Positions 35,489-43,712 of a stretch of DNA of 64,000 nt are shown in pieces (within the stretch, counting starts at the first letter, position 1; each line of letters begins with the position of its first letter). The notes under the pieces were generated by a model, which saw nothing but the letters and a program-made list of their open reading frames with translations, searched no databases and was not told the DNA's origin. Origin of the DNA: Veillonella parvula DSM 2008 (GTDB taxonomy: Bacteria > Bacillota > Negativicutes > Veillonellales > Veillonellaceae); NCBI RefSeq assembly GCF_000024945.1, contig NC_013520.1, positions 1,823,001-1,887,000 on the forward strand, in the 5' to 3' direction. The position numbers and the translations under genes were made by a program.

Positions 35489-35519
35489 AAAAAGGCTCGT
35501 GCATAGCACGAGCTTTTCT
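35489..35519. terminator. Bidirectional terminator
   Basis: A stem with core GCTCGTGC / GCACGAGC and loop ATA, extended by A/T pairs, lies between the convergent permease and exported-protein genes; the T-tract on the plus strand is TTTTCTTTT. Confidence 0.85.
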
Positions 35520-35520
35520 T

Positions 35521-36093
35521 TTACTTCATAGTAGGAAAATTCTGTTGTTCATATTGTTCTAGATATGCTGGTAAATTACTTGTATCTTCATTGTAATTAA
35601 AGATAGTCTTGATGCGATAGCCTTCTTGAGTGATTATGATATCAATAGAGGATGGTACTTCTTGACCATTCTGTTGCAAGTGATTAACTAATTCTTGCAA
35701 GGCCTCTGTTTGATGTAAAGAACCGGCCATATATTTACCCTTGGATAGACCTGTATTTCTAATGACTTGGCCATTGTATACTTGACCTCTATTATCTTTG
35801 TAATAAAAGCGTACAGCATCCTTATCTCCCGTAGGAACAGCTTTAATATAAATGGTCTTCCAATTCTTTTTAATCATCACTTTTGTAGCTTCTGCTAAAT
35901 TATTAGACAAACGTCGTGTTTCTTTATTTGTTGATTTAGACACACCATTAACCTGTTGAATTTCATCATTCATAGGCATATCAATAGGTGCCACTACTGG
36001 ATCTTGTTCTACCTTTTTTGCATCTGCAGGCTGAACCGCGAACATACCAACAACCGCCATTACAGCTAATGCGGTAAGAGCAATTTTTTTCAT
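35521..36093 (-). CDS. Exported protein of unknown function (weak YezG/DUF600 resemblance)
   Basis: The 190-residue protein has a signal peptide (residues 1-25, ending PADA). After a disordered stretch, residues 70-185 contain NWKTIYIKAVPTGDKDAVRF, a YKD-G pattern and an alternating strand-rich end (IDIIITQEGYRIKTIFNYNED). The pattern of these strands weakly resembles the YezG (DUF600) fold, known from immunity proteins, but I cannot confirm it. No toxin gene is adjacent; the next gene upstream on the strand is another exported unknown. Confidence 0.55.
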   Translation of the reverse strand: MKKIALTALAVMAVVGMFAVQPADAKKVEQDPVVAPIDMPMNDEIQQVNGVSKSTNKETRRLSNNLAEATKVMIKKNWKTIYIKAVPTGDKDAVRFYYKDNRGQVYNGQVIRNTGLSKGKYMAGSLHQTEALQELVNHLQQNGQEVPSSIDIIITQEGYRIKTIFNYNEDTSNLPAYLEQYEQQNFPTMK

Positions 36094-36187
36094 TCCATCT
36101 CTCCTTAGTTAGGATACATCAAAACAAATTATATTTTATACAACACATTCTATTATATTCATTAAACAGTTTAATATCAAGTCATAC

Positions 36188-37078
36188 TTAATTTTTAGGA
36201 CTGACACTATTAATGATTTGGTTCCATCGTTCAAAACGTTTAGTATCGTAGTTCATATCCATATATTTAATATTAAAAGAGGTAATCGATTTTAGATTTT
36301 CATAGCGTTCCATCTCATCAGTCTTAACATTCCAGAACAACATCATATTTTCATATATAGGAATACCATAATAATGTTCAGCTTTAAAAAAATCAAAAGG
36401 TAAATTCATATTTGGTTTCGCATATATAAGAGGAGTAACCGTGAGCAAATAAGTATCTCCTACCTTACCATTTATATATAATTCTCTAGGAATAAGAGAG
36501 TCTAATATTACTTTATCATTTTTAATACCATGTTTACTTACTTTCTTTTGTTGAACCAAACGTGGATCTGTATCAACTATTTTAGAAGCAGATAAATTAG
36601 CATCTATAATATATTCTCCATCTCGATTAGAGGCTATAATTTTTCCATCTATATAATCTAAGGAAGCAGAAAATTTATCTAAATCATATCCAATAATATT
36701 AGAAACTAAAGATGTATCATTGATTTTAAAAATCAAAAGTGGATACAACTTCATATCAGGAATAGTATCATTAGAGCATCCGAGTAGATATAGTTCCTCA
36801 TTAATAATAAGATAATCAACAATATAACAGTTATATTGTTTTAAAATGGGTAATACATCGATAGTATACGATTCAGAATAATTAGATGCACTCAGAATCT
36901 TTAATGCCGCAGTAGGATTACGATTAATATCAACCGCAATATCCTTTTCTATAATTACCCCTTGTTTTGGTAAAATTCGAGCCTCATTTCTCGTACCACT
37001 AAGGTGTAAGGCACACAAAATAAGGATAAGTAAAAGCAAAAAACCAACAATATAATGCTTTTGTATCCATTGCAACAT
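36188..37078 (-). CDS. Membrane-anchored protein of unknown function
   Basis: A 296-residue protein with one N-terminal hydrophobic segment (residues 9-27) and no lipobox, so it is probably anchored in the membrane with the rest outside. The body is rich in alternating hydrophobic strands and has no domain I recognise; repeats like YIDGKIIAS and LYINGKVGDTYLL could be blades of a propeller-like fold. It is noticeably A+T-richer than neighbouring genes. It is encoded 95 bases upstream of the exported protein at 35521-36093 on the same strand and may be cotranscribed with it. Confidence 0.5.
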   Translation of the reverse strand: MLQWIQKHYIVGFLLLLILILCALHLSGTRNEARILPKQGVIIEKDIAVDINRNPTAALKILSASNYSESYTIDVLPILKQYNCYIVDYLIINEELYLLGCSNDTIPDMKLYPLLIFKINDTSLVSNIIGYDLDKFSASLDYIDGKIIASNRDGEYIIDANLSASKIVDTDPRLVQQKKVSKHGIKNDKVILDSLIPRELYINGKVGDTYLLTVTPLIYAKPNMNLPFDFFKAEHYYGIPIYENMMLFWNVKTDEMERYENLKSITSFNIKYMDMNYDTKRFERWNQIINSVSPKN

Positions 37079-37285
37079 AGGACCACCTCTCTCTTACCTA
37101 TAGTATAACTAAATCTGTCGACTAATAAAAGAAAAGACTTCTGCCAATTCTTGACTGATTATATTCTGTCAATTACTGGTAAAAGCCTTTAATTTTATAA
37201 TATTGGTTATGAAATTGTCCTATATAGCAAAGAGATATACTTAGATGTTTCTATTCGCAGAAATATCAAAATCAATATTACTAAA

Positions 37286-38410
37286 TTAGTTACTAAAATC
37301 CGTATCCACAATAGCGAATTGTGTATAATCAGGGTAACGTTTTTGCATTTCTGCCTTGATTTTTTCTAATGTACTATGTGGATCTTCTTCATCAAAGTCA
37401 AAGATAATATCGTAGTAGATAACCTTCTTTTCTTCTTGTACGTAGAAGGCATGTACTTGTACTACATGTGTATATAAACTAATAACTTGATCAAGAGCTT
37501 TTCTAATTTCAAGTACTTCTACACTTGGTTTGTTTTCAGCATATACACCAACGGTCATATTGATGCCAAACTTTTTATAAAGATGAACCGCAATGCCCTT
37601 TGTTAGGGGATGAACTTCTGCCATTGTCATCGTATCTGGTACAGAAATATGAACGGAACCAATTGTTTCTCCCGGGCCATAGCTATTTAATACCAAATCA
37701 TATACACCACCCACATTCGGATGCTGTGCGATAGTTTCTTTAATATTACGGATTAAATTATCATCTGCTCGAATACCAAGCAAATGGTTGTACATTTCAC
37801 GTAAAATATCATACGCCGCTTTTAAAATCAAAACAGAAATAACAGCGCCCACATAACCTTGAATATCAAAGTTAAAGAGAAATACTAAGCCTGCAGATAC
37901 CAATGTAGCAAAGGTAATCACCGCATCAAAAAGGGCATCTATACCAGATGCTACGAGCGCATCGGATTTATATTTTTCACCTTGTGCCTTGATGTAACGG
38001 CCCATCACTACTTTCACCACGATGGCAACAGCGATGATAACAAGACCTGGAATATCAAATGTAGATACCTCAGGGTGGATAATTTTATCCACAGATTCCT
38101 TAAGGGATCCAATACCTGCACCGAGAATGATGAAAGCTATGGCCATGGTAGTCATATATTCTATACGACCGTGGCCAAATGGATGCTCCTTATCAGCCCC
38201 TTTGGCGGCTAATTTCGTACCCACAATAGTTAATACAGAGGACAATACATCTGTTAAGTTATTTACCGCATCAAGGATGATGGCGATGGAATTAGACGCA
38301 AGGCCCACAATCATTTTAAAAATAACGAGAACGACATTACCTATAATGCCTTTTATACTGGCAAGCGTAATCCCCCGATTACGTGCTGCACCATTATCTT
38401 GTAAAATCAT
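37286..38410 (-). CDS. Cation diffusion facilitator (CDF) metal transporter, manganese-type site
   Basis: A 374-residue CDF exporter with six membrane segments (residues 10-215) and a C-terminal cytoplasmic domain with a longer extension. The HPFGHGR loop after segment 2 is diagnostic. The transport site reads Asn-x3-Asp in segment 2 (DAVNNLTD) and Asp-x3-Asp in segment 5 (GIDALFDA). Zinc exporters have His at one or both first positions, whereas Asn/Asp is typical of MntE-type manganese exporters, so manganese is the preferred guess. RBS AGAGGTG. An exact DnaA-box-like TTATCCACA lies inside the gene at 38085-38093. Confidence 0.82.
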   Translation of the reverse strand: MILQDNGAARNRGITLASIKGIIGNVVLVIFKMIVGLASNSIAIILDAVNNLTDVLSSVLTIVGTKLAAKGADKEHPFGHGRIEYMTTMAIAFIILGAGIGSLKESVDKIIHPEVSTFDIPGLVIIAVAIVVKVVMGRYIKAQGEKYKSDALVASGIDALFDAVITFATLVSAGLVFLFNFDIQGYVGAVISVLILKAAYDILREMYNHLLGIRADDNLIRNIKETIAQHPNVGGVYDLVLNSYGPGETIGSVHISVPDTMTMAEVHPLTKGIAVHLYKKFGINMTVGVYAENKPSVEVLEIRKALDQVISLYTHVVQVHAFYVQEEKKVIYYDIIFDFDEEDPHSTLEKIKAEMQKRYPDYTQFAIVDTDFSN

Positions 38411-38670
38411 ACTACACCTCTTACATTCTGATTTATAGTTTTTAAATTGAACTATATCGATTTGCTCCTATTTATATTATAGCTTATCGATTATCATTTG
38501 TCATTATTTTTCTTGAAAAATATTTTTAAACTTATTGATTTTACTGAATTATCAATAATTCTCATTTCTCAATTAGGAATTTTGATGTATTGTGACTTCA
38601 CAATGTATAGTACAAACTTATGACTAACAAACTAGTATTTTGTATTACGTAACGAGTTAACCAGATCAGA

Positions 38671-39789
38671 TTATGCCATAACCGTAATATGCTCTCCTGT
38701 GCGAATGTGTGTAAATACTACCTTTTGAGCGCGCAATTGGAATGGCTGTCCCGTAGGTTGTGCACCGTATAAGGTATCTCCTACAAGAGGGTGCCCTATA
38801 TGGCTGAAAGCTACTCGAATTTGATGTGTTTTCCCTGTGTACAAACGAACTAAAACCTCAGTATATCCACATTTATTGGACTTATACACAGTTTTGTCCA
38901 CATTTAGATTATTTTTATCCACATCTACTAATTCTATATCCACATTTTTTAGTCCTATATCCACAGAATTTTCAGACTTATTCACAGAGTTATCCACAGG
39001 CTGGGAAGAATGTCTACATAGGACGGAAAAATCTGTGCGAGTCTCTTTGCCCTTTGCATTTACTTCGTAATGAATACCATCAGCACTGCGTTCCATAGGG
39101 AATACTAAAGTATCCTCATCAGCTTCTACAATGCCTTCTACAGTAGCCATATACCACTTTTCAAAGGTGTTATCATCCATTTGTTGTTGATAAAGACTTT
39201 GAGCTAGACCGCTTTTTGCAATGACAATACAGCCCGTCGTATCTCGATCTAAACGGTTCAAGAAACGTACCTTTCGCTTGATACCATGTTCTTTAAAATA
39301 GTGCGCCACACCATTGGCAAGAGATAGTCGATCTTTAGAGTTCACCGTCACACCACTTGGCTTATCCACAATAAAAAGATCCTCGTCTTCGTATAAAACG
39401 GATAAGTCCATTTCAATTGGATCGTGGTCAATCTTCTCTTTAGCCATAGCAATCCAGATCTCATCGTCTACGGAGATTGCATCCTTTGGTGTAGCCTTAT
39501 GCCCATTAATGTGGATTAATTTCTCTTCAAAGAGTTTAACTAAGGACTTTCGAGGATATTTAGTATCTAACACTTCACCGAGTGAAATATCACATGCTTC
39601 GCCAGTATGTTCTAGATCACCACTTGACATGTCTTGATTGCTACTCGATATACCTCGACTGCTACTAAATACGTCTCGACCGTTATTAGACAGATTTTGT
39701 TTTGCATATTTCTGACTAAGCACAGCGTCTATATCTACAGCGGTCACGGTCCACAGAATATCATCAGGACGATGTGTTTTTCGCGCCAT
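38671..39789 (-). CDS. RluA-family 23S rRNA pseudouridine synthase with repeat insert
   Basis: A 372-residue pseudouridine synthase, longer than usual. An S4-like RNA-binding part (about 60-115, RKSLVKLFEEKLIHINGHKA) follows a Ser-rich N-terminal insertion. The catalytic domain has DLFIVDKPSGVTV, the catalytic aspartate in FLNRLDRDTTGCIV and the ending TGKTHQIRVAFSHIGHPLVGDTLYG. Between DFSVLCRHSS and GYTEVLVRLYTG is an extra stretch of about 45 residues with Val-Asp every seven residues, encoded by the DnaA-box-like repeats at 38863-38998. The modified uridine cannot be named. It starts at the stop of the helicase gene, so the two are coupled. Confidence 0.88.
   Translation of the reverse strand: MARKTHRPDDILWTVTAVDIDAVLSQKYAKQNLSNNGRDVFSSSRGISSSNQDMSSGDLEHTGEACDISLGEVLDTKYPRKSLVKLFEEKLIHINGHKATPKDAISVDDEIWIAMAKEKIDHDPIEMDLSVLYEDEDLFIVDKPSGVTVNSKDRLSLANGVAHYFKEHGIKRKVRFLNRLDRDTTGCIVIAKSGLAQSLYQQQMDDNTFEKWYMATVEGIVEADEDTLVFPMERSADGIHYEVNAKGKETRTDFSVLCRHSSQPVDNSVNKSENSVDIGLKNVDIELVDVDKNNLNVDKTVYKSNKCGYTEVLVRLYTGKTHQIRVAFSHIGHPLVGDTLYGAQPTGQPFQLRAQKVVFTHIRTGEHITVMA
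38863..38998 (+). repeat. Cluster of eight DnaA-box-like 9-mers inside a coding region
   Basis: Eight TTATCCACA-like 9-mers in one orientation start at 38863, 38882, 38894, 38915, 38936, 38957, 38978 and 38990. Two are exact TTATCCACA (38915, 38990), two fit TTATNCACA (38882, 38978), three are ATATCCACA and one is TTGTCCACA. The central ones are spaced 21 bases apart, about two helical turns. Exact single copies also occur at 38085 and 39362. Confidence 0.85.
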
Positions 39790-42377
39790 CAGTATCTCCT
39801 TTCTACGAGTTCAGGATCTCGTGGCATATAGTTGAGTAGCGAGCTTGGTTGAACAGCTCGACCTCTTATATTTGTCTGTTCAAAGGTAATGGTCAATTCT
39901 TGTTTAGGTCGAGTGATGGCCACATAGAACAAGCGCTTTTCTTCATCATCACGACCTTCTGCAAGGGCAAAAGGACTTGGGAACGTACCTTCGTTGAGTC
40001 CTGCTAAAAATACGTAATCGAACTCACTGCCCTTTGCTTGGTGAATGGTAATGATAGGAATGCGGTCTTCGTTTCGCACCTGTTGTGCGGGCTCGCCCGC
40101 CGTGAGAGCTGCGAGCTGCAAGATTTGATTTAACCGCGCTAATCCTGCTGGCCCTTCATAAGCCGCATCTAATTTTTCCATGATACGATATAAATCGCGT
40201 ATATGCTCTACTTTAGCCGCTTCTCCATGAGATTTGTAGTATTCTAGAACTCCCATTTGATTCATAATGTACGCCAATAATTTCGTTGGCATCTCCGTAT
40301 AGGCTTTTCTACGCAAGGTCGCCATTTGAGATGCGATATTAGTGAAAGCTGCCTTATATTTGTTAATAGCTACCATACGTCCCGTTGTAGTAGGCACGAT
40401 ATTTTCTTTCACCGCATAGATTAAAAGCTGTGCAGTGGCTAATATATCGTCCATTGCATTATGTGTTGGCTCATGGTGTATAGGGAACTTAGATGCTAGG
40501 AAACCCAATTTATGATTTGGTAAATTAGGATAGAAACGACGGTAGATATCGAGTGTATCATAAATAGCCTTGAACTCGGGATTACCTAGATTATGACGCG
40601 CCAATTCATTCGTAAAGATGGTCACATCATAGTTTACATTATGACCTACAATAATAGCATTCTTGGAAAATTCCTTAAAGGCTTGTAACACTATAGCTGG
40701 CTCTTCACCGTGTTCTTGTAAATACGCATCGGAGAAGCCGTGTACCTCTTCGGATTGACCAACAGGTACACCAGGATTGATAAAGCGTTCAAAAGTCTCT
40801 AAGACCTGTCCATCTTCATCGATGCGGATAGCCGCAATTTGAATGATACGGTCTTGAGCCGTATCTGTGCCGGTGCTCTCCACGTCATAAACAACTACTT
40901 CGTGCTGTTCAAGCCCACTTACGAGCTTTGCATAAGGCTCCGCTTCAAAGATAGGCATATCCATGAAATCCGTCAATTTTAAACCTACTTGACGCGTCTC
41001 AGGGCTTTCAATCGCAGCGATACGAGCGTCACCAATACCAGCAACATATCGCTTGATAATGCGCTTCGCACTGACAGAATCATTAGGATTCATGAGCAAT
41101 TTGAAGTAAGCCATAACGTCTTTGATTTCTTGACGTCTAAAGAATTTAAACTCGTCGATAATCATGAAGTGACGGCGTTCCTCTTCAGATCGTTCGCCGT
41201 TAAGACGTTCAAAAGAATCACTTAGCTGCTGTGCTTTTTTATTGTCCCTCACGAGAACGCCGATATTAGCATCCTTCGGTAATGCACAGATAGCTTCGTA
41301 GATATATCGGCCCTCAAGGTAGCTATTTTTACAACCTTTAATGAGAACAGGCTTACCCTTGCTTTCACTATTAGCACGAGGCAATTCAGTGTAGATAGAC
41401 CCAACCAGGTCAGGGAACATATTTTGCAAGGCCTTGAAAGCCATCGTAAAGAGCGTCCAATTAGAACGATAGTTTTCATAAAAGATGATTTTCAAGGGCT
41501 TGAAATCCGCATCAAATTGCTTAAGCAAGCGGAACGGATCGGAGCCACGCCATTCGTATATGGTTTGGAAATAGTCTCCACATAGTAGCACGTGATTACC
41601 TTCCCACAACATTTCTAATACCTTGTACTCCAGTACGCCAGTATCTTGCATTTCATCTACAGAGATATAGCTGTAACGACTGCGCCAGCGTTCACGAACT
41701 ACAGGGTCTTGGAATAGGCGATGAACACCGCAGATGAGGTCTGTAAAATCTAGACCGTGCAGGGAAGCTAAGCTTTCATCATACGCAGCAATCCATTCGT
41801 GACCATGGTTCAAGAAATCATTGAGTTCACTATAGAGGACATTGCCAAAGCTGGAGAATTGCTGCTCAATGGCTTCGCGCTGTTCCTTCTGCAAGCGTTC
41901 GATAGTGCGTTTATAATCACCTACGAGGTCATCAGAATAAAATTCATATAAAGAGCGATATTCTTTCACCATAGCGATAACATTAGCAAAGGACATTTCT
42001 CGCAATTTACCAGGACGGTACGGTTCAGAGAGTTCCTTGCAGTCTTCTTCGTCAAAAATGGTCACGTCCGTGTACAAGGTTTCATTGCGCTTTCCCTCTT
42101 GTTGGAGAATGAAAAAGCAAAAGCTGTGGAATGTACTAACCTCCACAGCCTTTGCAGGACTGCCCACGAGCGATTGAATGCGGCCTTTCATCTCGTTTGC
42201 GGCCTTGTTCGTAAAGGTCATGCACAAGATATTCTCCGCTTTCGCATAGCCACCCTCGATGAGATGAGCCACCCGATAAGCAAGTGTATTCGTTTTTCCC
42301 GTCCCAGCGGACGCTAACAAGAGGATATTCTGTTCCACTTCATCAATAACGCGTTGTTGTTCACGATTGATAAGCAT
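39789..42377 (-). CDS. UvrD-like helicase with embedded DnaQ-type 3'-5' exonuclease domain
   Basis: An 862-residue superfamily 1 helicase. Walker A is LASAGTGKTNT (about residues 21-31), TFTNKAANEMK is motif Ia, the Walker B region is YISVDEMQDTG, and the C-terminal motifs are TIHQAKGSEFDYVFLAGL and RLFYVAITRPK. Between helicase parts, about residues 490-650, lies a complete DEDDh exonuclease: VVYDVESTGTD, VGHNVNYDV and HNAMDD. Combining unwinding and 3'-5' nuclease activity in one chain suggests DNA repair or end processing. It has RBS AGGAGG and follows the bofA-like gene by about a dozen bases. Confidence 0.87.
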   Translation of the reverse strand: MLINREQQRVIDEVEQNILLLASAGTGKTNTLAYRVAHLIEGGYAKAENILCMTFTNKAANEMKGRIQSLVGSPAKAVEVSTFHSFCFFILQQEGKRNETLYTDVTIFDEEDCKELSEPYRPGKLREMSFANVIAMVKEYRSLYEFYSDDLVGDYKRTIERLQKEQREAIEQQFSSFGNVLYSELNDFLNHGHEWIAAYDESLASLHGLDFTDLICGVHRLFQDPVVRERWRSRYSYISVDEMQDTGVLEYKVLEMLWEGNHVLLCGDYFQTIYEWRGSDPFRLLKQFDADFKPLKIIFYENYRSNWTLFTMAFKALQNMFPDLVGSIYTELPRANSESKGKPVLIKGCKNSYLEGRYIYEAICALPKDANIGVLVRDNKKAQQLSDSFERLNGERSEEERRHFMIIDEFKFFRRQEIKDVMAYFKLLMNPNDSVSAKRIIKRYVAGIGDARIAAIESPETRQVGLKLTDFMDMPIFEAEPYAKLVSGLEQHEVVVYDVESTGTDTAQDRIIQIAAIRIDEDGQVLETFERFINPGVPVGQSEEVHGFSDAYLQEHGEEPAIVLQAFKEFSKNAIIVGHNVNYDVTIFTNELARHNLGNPEFKAIYDTLDIYRRFYPNLPNHKLGFLASKFPIHHEPTHNAMDDILATAQLLIYAVKENIVPTTTGRMVAINKYKAAFTNIASQMATLRRKAYTEMPTKLLAYIMNQMGVLEYYKSHGEAAKVEHIRDLYRIMEKLDAAYEGPAGLARLNQILQLAALTAGEPAQQVRNEDRIPIITIHQAKGSEFDYVFLAGLNEGTFPSPFALAEGRDDEEKRLFYVAITRPKQELTITFEQTNIRGRAVQPSSLLNYMPRDPELVERRY

Positions 42378-42389
42378 AAAAACCTCCTG

Positions 42390-42641
42390 TTATTTAATGC
42401 CGTAATATATAGCAGCTAAAACCATAGGAATAGGACCTAAAATTGCTGTTAATGCCCAAATACCAACTCCAATATCCATTGGAATCTCAAGTACATGAAC
42501 ACATACCCAGTAGGTTAAGCCACCAATCACAACATTCATAGCCACCCGTTTAATGGTGAAAAATGCTACTTTGAAAGCAATGTAGGCTACAGCAATGGAA
42601 ATAACCGCCGATATAATCGGTGATGCTAATAAAGCTCCCAT
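42390..42641 (-). CDS. Small membrane protein, BofA-like
   Basis: An 83-residue protein with two or three hydrophobic segments. Its C-terminal pattern (IPMDIGVGIWALTAILGPIP) and its place directly after recR match the recR-bofA order of Bacillus, where BofA inhibits processing of pro-sigma-K. Veillonella is not known to sporulate, so here it would be a relic or have another role. The start lies four bases after the recR stop, with AAAGGAT as ribosome site. Confidence 0.65.
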   Translation of the reverse strand: MGALLASPIISAVISIAVAYIAFKVAFFTIKRVAMNVVIGGLTYWVCVHVLEIPMDIGVGIWALTAILGPIPMVLAAIYYGIK

Positions 42642-42645
42642 ACTA

Positions 42646-43242
42646 CTATCCTTTCATTTCTTGACGGTTCACTACGGCACCGCCTAGCGTTAATTCATCG
42701 GCATATTCGATATCGCCCCCCACAGGAACACCGCGGGCAATGCGCGTTACCTTGATGCCACTTGGACTTAATAAGCGCGCCAAATACAGAGCTGTTGCTT
42801 CCCCTTCGACATCTGGATCTGTCGCGAGGATAACCTCTTGTACAACGCCATCGCGAAGGCGTGCAATCAATTCTTTTACGCGAATATCATCGGCACCGAT
42901 GCCCTCCATAGGGGACAAGGCACCTTCCAATACATGATACAAGCCCTTATAATCACCACTGCGCTCGATAGCAATGACATCACGAGATGTTTCAACAACC
43001 ATAATCGTCGTATGATCGCGATTTGGATTGCTACAGAATTCGCAAGGATCTTGAGCTGATAAGTTAAAGCAAATAGAACAGTGACGCGTAGCCCCCTTCG
43101 CTTCTACGATAGTTTCCACGAGGCGGTCCACCTCTTCCTTCGGCATTTCTACCAAATGGTACGCCAAGCGTCTAGCCGACTTAGAACCGATGCCAGGCAA
43201 GCGGCGCAGCTGTTCTACGAGCCGTTCTAAAGCGTTTGTCAT
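42646..43242 (-). CDS. recR: Recombination mediator protein RecR
   Basis: RecR works with RecF and RecO to load RecA on gapped DNA. The 198-residue protein shows the helix-hairpin-helix start (LRRLPGIGSKSARRLAYHLV), the four-cysteine zinc finger (CSICFNLSAQDPCEFC) and a Toprim domain (IMVVETSRDVIAIE, then ATDPDVEGEATALYLARLL). The start overlaps the ebfC stop, so it is translationally coupled in the dnaX-ebfC-recR unit. Confidence 0.95.
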   Translation of the reverse strand: MTNALERLVEQLRRLPGIGSKSARRLAYHLVEMPKEEVDRLVETIVEAKGATRHCSICFNLSAQDPCEFCSNPNRDHTTIMVVETSRDVIAIERSGDYKGLYHVLEGALSPMEGIGADDIRVKELIARLRDGVVQEVILATDPDVEGEATALYLARLLSPSGIKVTRIARGVPVGGDIEYADELTLGGAVVNRQEMKG

Positions 43243-43572
43243 TTAGAATAAACCTGTTGGCAAGTTTAGACCACCAGTCACTTTGCCCATTTCTTGAGCC
43301 AAGAGGTCGTCTACTTTTTTACTAGCTTCGTTTACCGCAGCCATTACTAGATCTTCTAACATTTCTACATCTTCAGGATCAACAGCTGTAGGGTTCAATT
43401 TCAAAGATTCGATGATTTTTTCACCGTTCATCACAACGGTTACAGCACCGCCACCTACGGAAGCTTCTACAGTACGAGTTTTTAACTCTTCTTGCATTTT
43501 CTTCATATCTGCTTGCATTTTTTGAACTTTTTTCATCATGCCAGTCATATTGCCCATACCTTTACCAAACAT
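43243..43572 (-). CDS. ebfC: YbaB/EbfC-family nucleoid-associated protein
   Basis: A 109-residue DNA-binding protein with the YbaB pattern: MTGMMKKVQKMQADMKKMQEEL as an N-terminal coiled coil, then VEASVGGGAVTVVMNGEKII and DPEDVEMLEDLVMAAVNEA. It coats DNA as a dimer. It lies between dnaX and recR, the most common context of this family. RBS GGAGGAAA. Confidence 0.93.
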   Translation of the reverse strand: MFGKGMGNMTGMMKKVQKMQADMKKMQEELKTRTVEASVGGGAVTVVMNGEKIIESLKLNPTAVDPEDVEMLEDLVMAAVNEASKKVDDLLAQEMGKVTGGLNLPTGLF

Positions 43573-43712
43573 TGTATTTCCTCCTTTTAGGACATCGTCC
43601 TATACTAATATTCTAAGTCCATATCATTAATACTATATGACATAGGTTTATAACATATATGTCTCCTAATAGCCCTAAGGCCAAAGGTTATTATATAACG
43701 ATTGCTTTTCAT

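Noticed and set aside
38411-39000. Chromosomal replication origin
   Set aside because: The DnaA-box cluster is striking, but dnaA and dnaN are not near, gene direction is the same on both sides, and the boxes are inside a coding region. I report it only as a DnaA-box cluster.
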